Part shown: in pieces, positions 6,255 through 13,834 of the stretch
Layout of the letters: each line of letters begins with the position of its first letter
Position numbering within the stretch: position 1 is the stretch's first letter
Assembly (NCBI GenBank): GCA_964435565.1
Contig: CAYSZR010000049.1
Coordinates: forward strand, 1-13,834
Length of the DNA stretch: 13,834 nt
From: QAMH01 sp964435565
Lineage (GTDB): Bacteria > Actinomycetota > Coriobacteriia > Coriobacteriales > QAMH01
Direction of reading: 5' to 3'
The notes under the pieces: model-generated
What the model saw: only the letters and a program-made list of their open reading frames with translations
The model's database searches: none
What the model was told of the DNA's origin: nothing
Translations under genes and position numbers: made by a program

Positions 6255-9200
6255 ATGACTGAAAAAACGACTGCTGCCGACATAATGCGCATCGGAGTCG
6301 ACGTAGGCTCCACAACAGTAAAGCTGCTTGTCCTTAACACGCAGGACGAAGTGGTTTTTTCGGTGTATCGCCGCCACCATTCTGATATCAGGGCGACTAT
6401 CGCTGGTATCGTTGATGAAGCCCTCGATGCGGTTGGGAGTGGCCAAGCGGCAATAACCATTACCGGATCGGGCGGTTTGCTGCTTGCAAATTGGCTGGGC
6501 GTTCCATTCGTGCAGGAAGTTATCGCCAATAAAACCGCAATCGAACGTGTCGTCCCCGCAACAGATGTCGCCATTGAACTTGGCGGCGAGGATGCGAAGA
6601 TCATCTATTTCGATGGCGGCATCGAGCAGCGCATGAACGGGACCTGTGCTGGTGGCACTGGTGCGTTTATCGACCAGATGGCCATGCTTTTGAATACCGA
6701 TGCAGCGGGCCTCAATGAAATGGCCAAGCAACATGGCATTATCTATCCCATCGCATCACGCTGCGGTGTGTTTGCAAAGACTGACGTGCAGCCATTGTTG
6801 AACGAAGGAGCCAAGCGCGAAGATGTGGCAGCTTCCATATTTCAGGCAGTCGTTATGCAGACAATTTCTGGACTTGCATGCGGGCGTCCCATACGGGGCA
6901 ATGTCGCCTTTCTGGGCGGCCCACTCCACTATCTTTCCGAGCTGCGTCAGCGTTTTATCGAAACGCTCGAGCTAACTCCTGAAACTACGATCATCCCCGA
7001 GGAATCGCATTTGTTCGTTGCCCGTGGTGCAGCATTTGCATCGGAAGAGAACGAGGAAACGGTTAGCCTGGGTGAATTGAAAGACCGTATGGAGCACCTG
7101 GGAAATATCCAAGGAAGCGAAGTCCAGCGTCTTGATCCACTTTTTGCCACCGAGCGCGAATACGCTACATTCAAAAAACGACATGCCAAGGCAACCGTCC
7201 CCAAGGCGAGCTTGGATGATTATCGCGGAACGGCCTATCTGGGCATTGATGCCGGATCGACGACCCTGAAGTCTGTTTTGATCGGCAATGACGGCGAGAT
7301 TCTCTATAGCTATTACGTCAACAATAAAGGAGACGTGCTTGGCGCAACGCGCAAGATGTTGGGCGATCTGTTCGATTTGATTCCGCGCGATGCTTCGGGT
7401 GACCCCCTCGTCCGTATTGGGCACACGACTACTACCGGCTACGGTGAGGCACTCTTGCTTGAGGCTATTCAGGCTGACAGCGGCGAGATCGAAACCGTTG
7501 CGCATTTGCGCGGCGCTCGCGAGCTTTGTCCTGATGTCGATTTCATTCTTGATATCGGCGGACAGGACATGAAGTGCATGCGCGTGAAAGATGGTGTCAT
7601 TGAACATATCATGCTCAATGAGGCGTGCTCGGCTGGTTGCGGATCTTTTATCGAGGCGTTTGCGTCGTCTCTCAAGATGTCTATCGAGGACTTCGCAGCT
7701 GAGGCTCTCGAGGCAGAAGGCCCCGTTGATTTGGGAAGCCGATGCACGGTCTTCATGAATTCACGCGTCAAGCAGGCGCAAAAAGAAGGCGCAACACCCG
7801 CGGATATCTCTGCGGGCCTTTCCTATTCAGTTATCAAAAATGCGCTTTTCAAGGTTATCAAGCTGCGCGATGCTTCAGAGCTGGGTGAACACGCCGTCGT
7901 GCAAGGTGGCACTTTTTTGAACGACGCGGTATTGCGCGCCTTTGAAAACCTGAGTGGGCATGATGCCATTCGACCTGACATTGCCGGTAATATGGGTGCA
8001 TGGGGCGCTGCGCTTTTGGCGCGCGATCGCGCAACGGGTGCACTTTCCAGGCTGCTCACCCCTGCGCAAATCGACGGTCTTGAGGTCAAGCACACCGCAG
8101 TGCGTTGCGGACGTTGCGAAAACAACTGCCTGCTCACCATCAACGACTTTGGCGTAGACGAGTCTACGGGAAGGCATCGTCGTTTTATCACGGGCAATCG
8201 CTGTGAAAAGGGAGCGGGTGTGAAAAGCTCGGCAGCAAAGGTGCCCAATCTGTTTGATTACAAGAACAAGCTTCTTTTCGATCGTGATCCTTTGGTGCCT
8301 GAAGCGCAAAAATACGGATCGGTTGGCATCCCGCGCGCGCTCAACATGTATGAAAACTATCCTTTCTGGCATAGCTTCTTCACGCATCTGGGCTATCGTG
8401 TCGAGCTTTCGGGCCAGTCGACAAAGAAAGTCTATGAGGCTGGTATCGAGTCCATGCCATCGGAAAACGCGTGCTATCCGGCAAAGCTTTCGCATGGTCA
8501 TATCATGGACTTGCTCGAAAAAGACGTCGATTTCATTTGGATGCCCTGCATACGCTGGGAACGACAGGAAGATGCTGGGGCAAACAATCACTTTAACTGC
8601 CCGATTGTCATGAGCTATTCGGAAGCACTCAAGCTCAACATCGATGAACTGAGGACAAGCCGCACGCAGTTCTTGAATCCGTTCATTCCCTACGATGATA
8701 AGCAGGCTTTGAAGAAGCGTCTCTTCGAGCATTTGGTTAAGAACCGCAAAGCCGACCTCAAGGCGCGCGGTGTCGATACTGCAAACATGGCATTTCCAAC
8801 GCGTGTAGAAATCTCAGATGCTGTTGATCTGGCTTGGCAGACCGACCTCGATTTTAAATCGGCAGTGCGCGCGAAAGGCGAGGAAACCTTGCGCTGGATA
8901 GAGCAGAACAATGCTCATGGCATTGTACTGGCCGGTCGACCGTATCATATTGACCCAGAAATCAATCATGCGTTGCCAGAGCTCATAAGCGGTTTTGGCA
9001 TGGCAGTCCTGACCGAGGATTCCGTTGCGCATCTGGGTGATCTCGAGCGTAACCTGCGTGTTTATGACCAGTGGATGTATCATACGCGCTTGTACAACGC
9101 GGCTAAAGTCGTGACGCAGCGAAACGATCTTGACCTTGTACAGATGAATTCGTTTGGCTGCGGACTTGATGCGCTTACGACCGACGAGGTGCAAGAGATC

Positions 9201-10772
9201 ATCGAGGGGAGCGGCAAGGTTTATACCGTTCTCAAAATTGACGAAGTCAGCAATCTTGGAGCTGCACGTATTCGTATTCGTTCGTTAATGGCGGCATTAC
9301 GCCAGCAAGGTGAAATGCGTGCGAAGAACGCGCTCCCCAAGTCGCCAAGTGCCTTGGTCGATATTGCTTCGAGTTCTGTTGAAAGTACGTGTGAGGGTGC
9401 AGACGCTACCGGCGTGGCGACGGCTGGAGATGAAACGCAGCCTGCCTGTCCGGCAGATGATTTTGATTTCGAGCCAAATCGCAGCGCCGGATCGACTGAA
9501 TTCCCGCGTGTGGAATTTACCGCTGAAATGCGCGATGCGGGTTACACCATTTTGGCACCGCAAATGTCGCCTATTCATTTCGAGCTGCTCATCCCCATTT
9601 TCCGGGCATGTGGATATAACGTTGAGTTGTTGCCGAGCGTTGATCCAAGCGCCGTTGATGCAGGCCTTAAATATGTCAATAATGATATCTGCTATCCGTC
9701 CATTCTTGTGACTGGCCAGATTATGGAAGCTGCGACGAGTGGCGCATACGATATGGATAAGACGGCTTTCATCATCACGCAGACCGGCGGTGGCTGCCGT
9801 GCGACAAATTACATCAGTCTTATTCGCAAGGGATTACATGAGGCGGGACTTGACCAGGTACCGGTCATTAGCCTTGCATTCAATGACACAGGCGAGACGA
9901 ATTCGGGTTTCGAAGTGAGCCCGCAGATGCTGAAAATCGCCGTCCCTGCTTTGATCATAGGCGATCTGCTTATGATGTGCCTTTATAGGACGCGCCCCTA
10001 TGAGGCTGAGCCTGGCAGCGCGGAAAAGCTTTTCCGCAAGTGGATGGATTACATGAAAGAGCACGAATGCGCTATGAAGCTGCGCGATTTGAAAGGCGTC
10101 GCCGAAAAAATCGTACACGAGTTTGATACGTTGCCATGCATTGATTTCGGATCGAAACCGCGGGTGGGTGTCGTAGGAGAAATCCTAGTGAAATTCCATC
10201 CGACTGCCAACAATCAGATTGTCCAGACCATCGAAGATGAGGGGTGCGAGGCGACGGTCCCCGGCTTGGTCGATTTCTTTTTGTTCGGCATTCTCAATCC
10301 TGCTTATCGCCATAAAGAGCTTACGCCGAATTTGAAGAAATTCATGACTGCGAAAGGCGTCATCGGCTTTCTTGAAAAACTTCGTGGCCCAGTGCGCAAG
10401 GCCCTGGCCGCTTCAGACCGTTTCGAGCCGTGGATGCACATTGAGGATATCGCGCAAGGCGCAAGCGATATCATCGATCTAGGCAATACGATGGGGGAAG
10501 GGTGGCTACTGACAGGCGAGATGGTCGAACTCGTGAAAGAGGGGACGCCTAATATCGTTTGCTGCCAGCCGTTCGCGTGCTTGCCTAACCATGTTGTCGG
10601 AAAAGCTGTCATCAAGGAAATGCGACGCCAATATCCGCAGAGTAATATCGTGGCTGTTGACTATGATCCAGGCGCAAGCGAAGTTAACCAGCTCAATCGT
10701 ATCAAGCTCATGATTGCCGTTGCGTTTAGCAATCAAAAGGAAGCGGCGGAGAAGGAATCCGCCTCCGTTTAG
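6255..10772 (+). CDS. Giant 2-hydroxyacyl-CoA dehydratase activase / dehydratase-like fusion (two BcrAD/BadFG ATPase domains plus DUF2229 and HgdB-like modules)
   Basis: A 1505-residue cytoplasmic iron-sulfur protein. Domain 1 (about 12-260) is an ASKHA ATPase like HgdC/YjiL: phosphate loop GVDVGSTTVK (14-23), LGGEDAK (109-115), and cluster cysteines C131 (GTCAGGTGAF) and C170 (SRCGVF). Domain 2 (about 327-600) repeats this: GIDAGSTTLK (330-339), DIGGQDMK (433-440), C458 and C497. Both cysteine pairs are 39 residues apart, as in HgdC, where they bind a subunit-bridging [4Fe-4S] cluster. Next comes a CxxCxxxC motif (C618, C621, C625, then C650). The DUF2229/HgdB-like region has C740, C765, C782 and C969. 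A low-complexity linker (about 1033-1080) precedes a second HgdB-like module with C1146, C1181 and C1442, ending in YDPGASEVNQLNRIKLM. Known relatives use ATP to push one electron to a low-potential cluster for reductive chemistry on acyl-CoAs or small molecules. The substrate here is unknown. No frameshift is seen, and the length is usual for this fusion class. Start: AGGAG 6244-6248, ATG 6255. Confidence 0.93.
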   Translation: MTEKTTAADIMRIGVDVGSTTVKLLVLNTQDEVVFSVYRRHHSDIRATIAGIVDEALDAVGSGQAAITITGSGGLLLANWLGVPFVQEVIANKTAIERVVPATDVAIELGGEDAKIIYFDGGIEQRMNGTCAGGTGAFIDQMAMLLNTDAAGLNEMAKQHGIIYPIASRCGVFAKTDVQPLLNEGAKREDVAASIFQAVVMQTISGLACGRPIRGNVAFLGGPLHYLSELRQRFIETLELTPETTIIPEESHLFVARGAAFASEENEETVSLGELKDRMEHLGNIQGSEVQRLDPLFATEREYATFKKRHAKATVPKASLDDYRGTAYLGIDAGSTTLKSVLIGNDGEILYSYYVNNKGDVLGATRKMLGDLFDLIPRDASGDPLVRIGHTTTTGYGEALLLEAIQADSGEIETVAHLRGARELCPDVDFILDIGGQDMKCMRVKDGVIEHIMLNEACSAGCGSFIEAFASSLKMSIEDFAAEALEAEGPVDLGSRCTVFMNSRVKQAQKEGATPADISAGLSYSVIKNALFKVIKLRDASELGEHAVVQGGTFLNDAVLRAFENLSGHDAIRPDIAGNMGAWGAALLARDRATGALSRLLTPAQIDGLEVKHTAVRCGRCENNCLLTINDFGVDESTGRHRRFITGNRCEKGAGVKSSAAKVPNLFDYKNKLLFDRDPLVPEAQKYGSVGIPRALNMYENYPFWHSFFTHLGYRVELSGQSTKKVYEAGIESMPSENACYPAKLSHGHIMDLLEKDVDFIWMPCIRWERQEDAGANNHFNCPIVMSYSEALKLNIDELRTSRTQFLNPFIPYDDKQALKKRLFEHLVKNRKADLKARGVDTANMAFPTRVEISDAVDLAWQTDLDFKSAVRAKGEETLRWIEQNNAHGIVLAGRPYHIDPEINHALPELISGFGMAVLTEDSVAHLGDLERNLRVYDQWMYHTRLYNAAKVVTQRNDLDLVQMNSFGCGLDALTTDEVQEIIEGSGKVYTVLKIDEVSNLGAARIRIRSLMAALRQQGEMRAKNALPKSPSALVDIASSSVESTCEGADATGVATAGDETQPACPADDFDFEPNRSAGSTEFPRVEFTAEMRDAGYTILAPQMSPIHFELLIPIFRACGYNVELLPSVDPSAVDAGLKYVNNDICYPSILVTGQIMEAATSGAYDMDKTAFIITQTGGGCRATNYISLIRKGLHEAGLDQVPVISLAFNDTGETNSGFEVSPQMLKIAVPALIIGDLLMMCLYRTRPYEAEPGSAEKLFRKWMDYMKEHECAMKLRDLKGVAEKIVHEFDTLPCIDFGSKPRVGVVGEILVKFHPTANNQIVQTIEDEGCEATVPGLVDFFLFGILNPAYRHKELTPNLKKFMTAKGVIGFLEKLRGPVRKALAASDRFEPWMHIEDIAQGASDIIDLGNTMGEGWLLTGEMVELVKEGTPNIVCCQPFACLPNHVVGKAVIKEMRRQYPQSNIVAVDYDPGASEVNQLNRIKLMIAVAFSNQKEAAEKESASV

Positions 10773-10801
10773 AGAACCTCAGGATAGAAACGGGAGCTCG
10801 T

Positions 10802-12010
10802 ATGGATGAGACTACGAAAAGCGTCGCCGTTATAGGTGGTGGCGCATCAGGTCTGGCAGCAGCGATATCCGCTGCGTATGCAGGTGCTCAGGTAACTATT
10901 TTCGAGGCATCCAAGCGCGTCGGGCAAAAGATTCTCAAGACGGGAAACGGGCGATGCAATCTGACGAATACGCAAGTTGCGCCCACAGATTATTTCGAGA
11001 CGTTTTATGTGGAGCCGCTTATAGAAGCCTATCCCGCAGCGCGCGTCCTCGATTTTTTCGACAAGCTTGGTTTGCTCACAATCGAAGAAGACGACGGACG
11101 CGTGTACCCGTTTTCGAATACGGCGAATACGGTTCTCGATGTTTTGCGTAATTCATGTGCTTGTTTAGGTATCACGGTGCTTTGCGAGAGTGAAGTGGTG
11201 AAGGTCGTTCCAAAGGACGCACGGTACGAGGTAGTGTGTGCTCAAGGGGCCACGCATGTTTTTGACCGCGTTATCGTTTCAACAGGCGGAGGTACCGATC
11301 TGCTATCCGGGCTTGGTCACGAGATCGTTCCGTTTCATCCTGTCCTTTGCCCGCTTGCCACAGACGTTGAACCATTGCGCGGACTTTCGGGCGTGCGCGC
11401 CCATGCCAAAGTCAGTGCATACGAATCTATGGAAGCAGAGGAGCCTTACGCCTGGCTGTTTGGCGAGGTTTTGTTCCGCGAGTATGGGCTGTCGGGAATC
11501 GTGATCTTCGATATGTCTCGTGAAGTTGAGCTAGAAGATTATCTCGGTTTGGATTTTCTGCCTCAAGCTACTACTGATGAGTTTATAGGTCTTCTTACCA
11601 GTAAATATGAAAATATGAAAAAATGCACATATGTAGAAAATATAAGTCCTTTAACCTACTCTGATCTTATGTGTGGGATATTCCACACGCGTTTGAACAA
11701 TGCCATAGTGCATAAAACCGGCTGCAAGCCTTCGTCGCCTGTCGATCCTGCGATGTTTGCGGCGCTCGTCGCTACGGCTAAAGATTTTCGCGTTCGAGTA
11801 ACGGGATTGGGCGATGCTTCCAAAGCGCAAGTGACGCGGGGCGGCGCGGCAATCGACGAATTCGATTTGCTCACGCTCGAATCTAAGCTAAATCCGGGCT
11901 TGTTCGCGGCGGGAGAGACGCTGAGTGTCGATGGTCGTTGTGGCGGATTCAACTTACATTGGGCATGGGCAAGCGGAATGGCCGCAGGCGCAGCTGCTGC
12001 AGCGGACTAG
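10802..12010 (+). CDS. BaiN/HI0933-family NAD(P)/FAD-dependent oxidoreductase
   Basis: A 402-residue flavoprotein, close to the family's usual size. The N-terminal Rossmann motif VIGGGASGLAAA contains G12, G14 and G17 for FAD binding. The family signature GQKILKTGNGRCNLTN (residues about 42-56) follows. Later come STGGG before a Gly-rich turn, then the C-terminal FAD-contacting block PGLFAAGE and VDGRCGGFNLHWAWASG. Members are annotated as flavoproteins or dehydrogenases, and BaiN is named for bile-acid metabolism. The physiological substrate of most members is unknown, and a bile-acid role should not be assumed here. It starts at ATG 10802 after GGGAG (10792-10796), 29 nt behind the activase fusion, so it is probably co-transcribed. 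A supporting redox role is possible (inference). About 60 bp at 11581-11640 is only 25% GC by hand count, encoding Lys/Tyr/Asn-rich residues near 260-280, unlike the rest of the gene. Confidence 0.92.
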   Translation: MDETTKSVAVIGGGASGLAAAISAAYAGAQVTIFEASKRVGQKILKTGNGRCNLTNTQVAPTDYFETFYVEPLIEAYPAARVLDFFDKLGLLTIEEDDGRVYPFSNTANTVLDVLRNSCACLGITVLCESEVVKVVPKDARYEVVCAQGATHVFDRVIVSTGGGTDLLSGLGHEIVPFHPVLCPLATDVEPLRGLSGVRAHAKVSAYESMEAEEPYAWLFGEVLFREYGLSGIVIFDMSREVELEDYLGLDFLPQATTDEFIGLLTSKYENMKKCTYVENISPLTYSDLMCGIFHTRLNNAIVHKTGCKPSSPVDPAMFAALVATAKDFRVRVTGLGDASKAQVTRGGAAIDEFDLLTLESKLNPGLFAAGETLSVDGRCGGFNLHWAWASGMAAGAAAAAD

Positions 12011-12020
12011 AGGGTGCGTA

Positions 12021-12617
12021 ATGGAAATAGAGTACAAATGGAACCTGCCCGACGAGCAGACCTTGATCCATATTCTTGATGATGTCGCCAATAGCAGGGG
12101 CATAGTCGATACGACGTTATTTTCGATGCATGCCATATATTATGATACCGTCGCGGGCGATGTAAGGCGCATGCATGGCGGCCTGCGCATGCGACGTGAA
12201 AATGATGACAACATATGTTGTTTGAAACTTTCCGCCTGTGCGCAAGATGCGTGTAAGACGCGAGAAGAATATCAGGTTGCAGCCAAAGATATTCTCGATG
12301 GTCTGAGGCATCTTCCCGATGTCGGGGCGCCGCAAGATGTTTGCGAACTTCTGCTAGCCGGGAATCCGGTTGTCATTTGCGAGACAGAGTTTGTACGCGA
12401 AGCCCGTCAAGTCGAGACGGATGATTTTGTCGCCGAGCTCGCTGTCGATAGAGGCGAAATGCGCCGTGGCGGCAAGTCTGCTCCCATCAACGAAGTGGAG
12501 CTGGAGTTTAAGTCGGGTTCTATGGAAGCTTTTCATCGATTCGCCGCCGAACTTCAGCAGACGTACCCCCTTGCTGTTCAGCCTTTATCGAAATTGGCGC
12601 GAGCCATGGCTTTGTAG
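12021..12617 (+). CDS. CYTH-domain protein (triphosphate tunnel metalloenzyme family)
   Basis: A 198-residue protein beginning with the CYTH signature ExExK (E2, E4, K6 in MEIEYKW). Other tunnel residues are visible in order: YYDT (40-43), LRMRRE (55-60), LKL, KTREEYQV, an acidic ELAVDRGEM strand, EVELEFK (158-164) and LSKLARAM with K191 and R194. The family binds a triphosphate and divalent metal inside a beta-barrel. Characterised members are inorganic triphosphatases, thiamine triphosphatases or class IV adenylate cyclases, and sequence alone does not choose between them. A bacterial stand-alone CYTH of this size is most often a triphosphatase. ATG 12021 is preferred because the signature starts at residue 2 and AGAGGG (12009-12014) precedes it. 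An in-frame ATG at 11925 would overlap the flavoprotein gene by 86 nt. It lies 10 nt after that gene, so translational coupling is likely. Confidence 0.88.
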   Translation: MEIEYKWNLPDEQTLIHILDDVANSRGIVDTTLFSMHAIYYDTVAGDVRRMHGGLRMRRENDDNICCLKLSACAQDACKTREEYQVAAKDILDGLRHLPDVGAPQDVCELLLAGNPVVICETEFVREARQVETDDFVAELAVDRGEMRRGGKSAPINEVELEFKSGSMEAFHRFAAELQQTYPLAVQPLSKLARAMAL

Positions 12618-12664
12618 CAGCCCGTTCACCGTCGAGCTTTCCCGCGATACAACGTCGAGTGGTA

Positions 12665-12692
12665 TTGTCTGTGCCACGAGTTTTCTTATGTA
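12665..12692 (+). promoter_or_regulatory. Possible promoter for asd
   Basis: TTGTCT (12665-12670) and TATGTA (12687-12692) are separated by 16 nt. The -35 box is identical to that proposed for the TetR operon, but the -10 box is poor. The 92-nt spacer 12618-12709 shows no terminator hairpin, so read-through from the CYTH gene is the alternative. Confidence 0.3.
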
Positions 12693-12709
12693 AGATGAGA
12701 GGAATCACC

Positions 12710-13750
12710 ATGGCTTNNNNNNNNNNTTGGAACAAGGTCATGCCTGCCAATCCCGTCATCGCGGTTGCAGGTGCCACGGGCGTCGTCGGACGCGAAATGC
12801 TCAAGGTTTTGGAACAAAGGGATTTTCCGGCTTCCAAGATAAAGCCTCTTGCCTCTGCTCGCTCTGCCGGCACAACAGTTCCTTTCAAGGATACTAATTT
12901 GACCGTGGAGGAGATGACTCCTTCGAGCTTTGATGGCGTCGACATTGCGCTTTTCGCATGTGGCGGAGACACCTCGAAGGAATACCGTCAGGCTGTCGTT
13001 GATGCTGGCTGCATCATGATAGACAACTCGAGTGCATTTCGTGTTGATTCCGACGTCCCGCTCGTTGTTCCCGAGGTCAATGCGGGTGATCTATCCTGGC
13101 ATTCTGGTGTTATAGCCAATCCCAATTGTTCGACTATCGAAATGGTTGTCGCGCTCAAGCCGCTCTATGATTTGGGCGGTGGCATAAAGCGCGTTGTCGT
13201 AAGTACGTACCAAGCGTCAAGTGGCGCTGGTATGAAGGCGATGAACGAGCTTTTCGAGCAGACGCGCCAGTTTCTTGACGGTGACGAGCTCGTCGTCGAA
13301 GCATTTTCTGACCAGATCGCCTTTAACGTGATTCCGCATATTGATGTCTTCCTCGAAGATGATTACACCAAAGAGGAATGGAAGATGGTTGCGGAAACCG
13401 TGAAGATCTTTGGTGATGATAGCATCAAGGTTGCACCTACAGCCGTGCGTATCCCCGTGCTGCGTTGCCATGCTGAAAGCGTGAACGTCGAGCTTAACAA
13501 GCGCGTCACTACTGAAGAGGCGCGGGCGGCTTTCGAGAAGGCGCATGGCGTTACGGTGATGGATGACCCCACGCATAACGTTTATCCGATGCCTGGCTTA
13601 CTGCAGGGGACCGACGATGTGTATGTTGGACGTTTGCGTGATGATCCGACTGTTGAAAATGGACTTGCGTTCTGGCTGGTTATGGACCAAATCAGAAAGG
13701 GCGCTGCATTGAACGCAGTGCAAATCGCCGAGGCGCTTTTACCGGCTTAG
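12710..13750 (+). CDS. asd: Aspartate-semialdehyde dehydrogenase (interrupted by a 10-N gap near its start)
   Basis: This enzyme reduces L-aspartyl-4-phosphate to aspartate semialdehyde with NADPH. It is the branch-point step toward lysine/diaminopimelate, threonine and methionine. Numbering from ATG 12710 and counting the gap as 10 nt, the NADP Rossmann motif GATGVVG is at 21-27, the catalytic cysteine is C140 in NPNCSTIEM, STYQASSGAG follows, and the catalytic base is H254 in RIPVLRCHAESVN. The C-terminus (GLLQGTDDVYVGRLRDD, LAFWLVMDQIRKGAALNAVQIAE) is typical. ATG 12710 has a good ribosome binding site (AGAGGA at 12698-12703), and the frame stays open across the N run only if the gap is 10 nt (or 10 plus a multiple of 3). 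ATG 12740, ten codons later and just before the conserved strand, is the alternative start. No lysC or dapA lies in the window. Confidence 0.93.
   Translation: MAXXXXWNKVMPANPVIAVAGATGVVGREMLKVLEQRDFPASKIKPLASARSAGTTVPFKDTNLTVEEMTPSSFDGVDIALFACGGDTSKEYRQAVVDAGCIMIDNSSAFRVDSDVPLVVPEVNAGDLSWHSGVIANPNCSTIEMVVALKPLYDLGGGIKRVVVSTYQASSGAGMKAMNELFEQTRQFLDGDELVVEAFSDQIAFNVIPHIDVFLEDDYTKEEWKMVAETVKIFGDDSIKVAPTAVRIPVLRCHAESVNVELNKRVTTEEARAAFEKAHGVTVMDDPTHNVYPMPGLLQGTDDVYVGRLRDDPTVENGLAFWLVMDQIRKGAALNAVQIAEALLPA
12717..12726. other. Assembly gap (10 N)
   Basis: Ten undetermined bases lie seven bases into the asd frame (after ATGGCTT). Ten N is a common placeholder for a gap of unknown length, so the join between the CYTH gene and asd, and the exact N-terminus of Asd, are uncertain. 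Confidence 0.98.
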
Positions 13751-13771
13751 GCACATCTGCTTTAAAGATAG

Positions 13772-13814
13772 CGGGCCGCCACAAGGATATCTTCTTGGGC
13801 GGCCCGTATTTTTT
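13772..13814 (+). terminator. Rho-independent terminator after asd
   Basis: CGGGCCGCC (13772-13780) pairs with GGCGGCCCG (13798-13806). The stem extends inward through CAAG/CTTG with one bulged A and is followed by TATTTTTT (13807-13814). It lies 21 nt past the asd stop. The remaining 20 nt of the window hold nothing I can identify. Confidence 0.93.
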
Positions 13815-13834
13815 GGCTATTTGTTGAGTGCTGC

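Noticed and set aside
7875..8732. A 285-codon open frame on the minus strand inside the activase fusion
   Set aside because: It is antisense to conserved domain sequence, including the CxxCxxxC motif, and its translation is Arg/Cys/His-rich without family features.
10745..10763. Hairpin GGCGGA-N7-TCCGCC at the end of the activase gene as a terminator
   Set aside because: The stem is only 6 bp, lies inside the coding sequence and has no T run. It is better explained by codon content, and the next gene follows closely.
6255..10772. Possible frameshift or artificial gene fusion in the 1505-residue protein
   Set aside because: One uninterrupted frame carries all domains in an order known from full-length homologues in other anaerobes, so it is a natural fusion.
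11925..12020. A longer start for the CYTH protein
   Set aside because: The CYTH ExExK signature normally sits at the extreme N-terminus, which ATG 12021 gives exactly.
12618..12709. A riboswitch or T-box leader before asd
   Set aside because: The spacer is only 92 nt, without a lysine-riboswitch-like or T-box-like structure or an attenuator hairpin. The CGTCGAG direct repeat within it looks incidental.

Overview
All nine protein genes read left to right on the + strand. Gene content suggests an anaerobic actinobacterium of class Coriobacteriia, probably Eggerthellaceae-like. The evidence is a 1505-residue acyl-CoA dehydratase activase/HgdB fusion, a UPF0210 protein, a BaiN/HI0933-type flavoprotein, an M28-like protein with a long disordered region, and moderate GC with strong terminators. 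This placement is inferred from family knowledge. No rRNA or tRNA gene, CRISPR array or mobile element was seen.

Layout. (1) 1-1650: the 3' part of an M28-type peptidase-like gene, with about 390 low-complexity residues followed by a C-terminal peptidase half, closed by a strong terminator (1678-1716). (2) 1778-5456: purH (purine synthesis), a hypothetical gene 18 nt downstream, and a UPF0210/DUF711 gene with its own strong ribosome binding site, followed by a perfect 14-bp hairpin (5496-5530). (3) 5541-12617: a promoter overlapped by a palindromic operator drives a TetR-family regulator, then, closely packed, the giant activase/dehydratase fusion, a BaiN-like flavoprotein and a CYTH-domain protein. 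(4) 12710-13750: aspartate-semialdehyde dehydrogenase (asd), whose first codons are interrupted by a 10-N assembly gap, closed by a textbook terminator (13772-13814).

How the genes may work together. purH and asd are housekeeping biosynthesis genes. The most distinctive unit is the TetR-activase-flavoprotein run. The fusion protein carries two ATP-dependent electron-activator domains, each with its own [4Fe-4S] cysteine pair, plus HgdB/DUF2229-like modules in one chain. A TetR repressor that probably binds its own promoter sits directly upstream, and a flavoprotein sits 29 nt downstream. A ligand-regulated, self-contained ATP-driven low-potential reductase is a reasonable hypothesis, but its substrate cannot be read from the sequence. 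The M28-like protein is also odd: the usual catalytic Glu-Glu is replaced by Ser-Gly, although the later metal-site Asp and His are kept.
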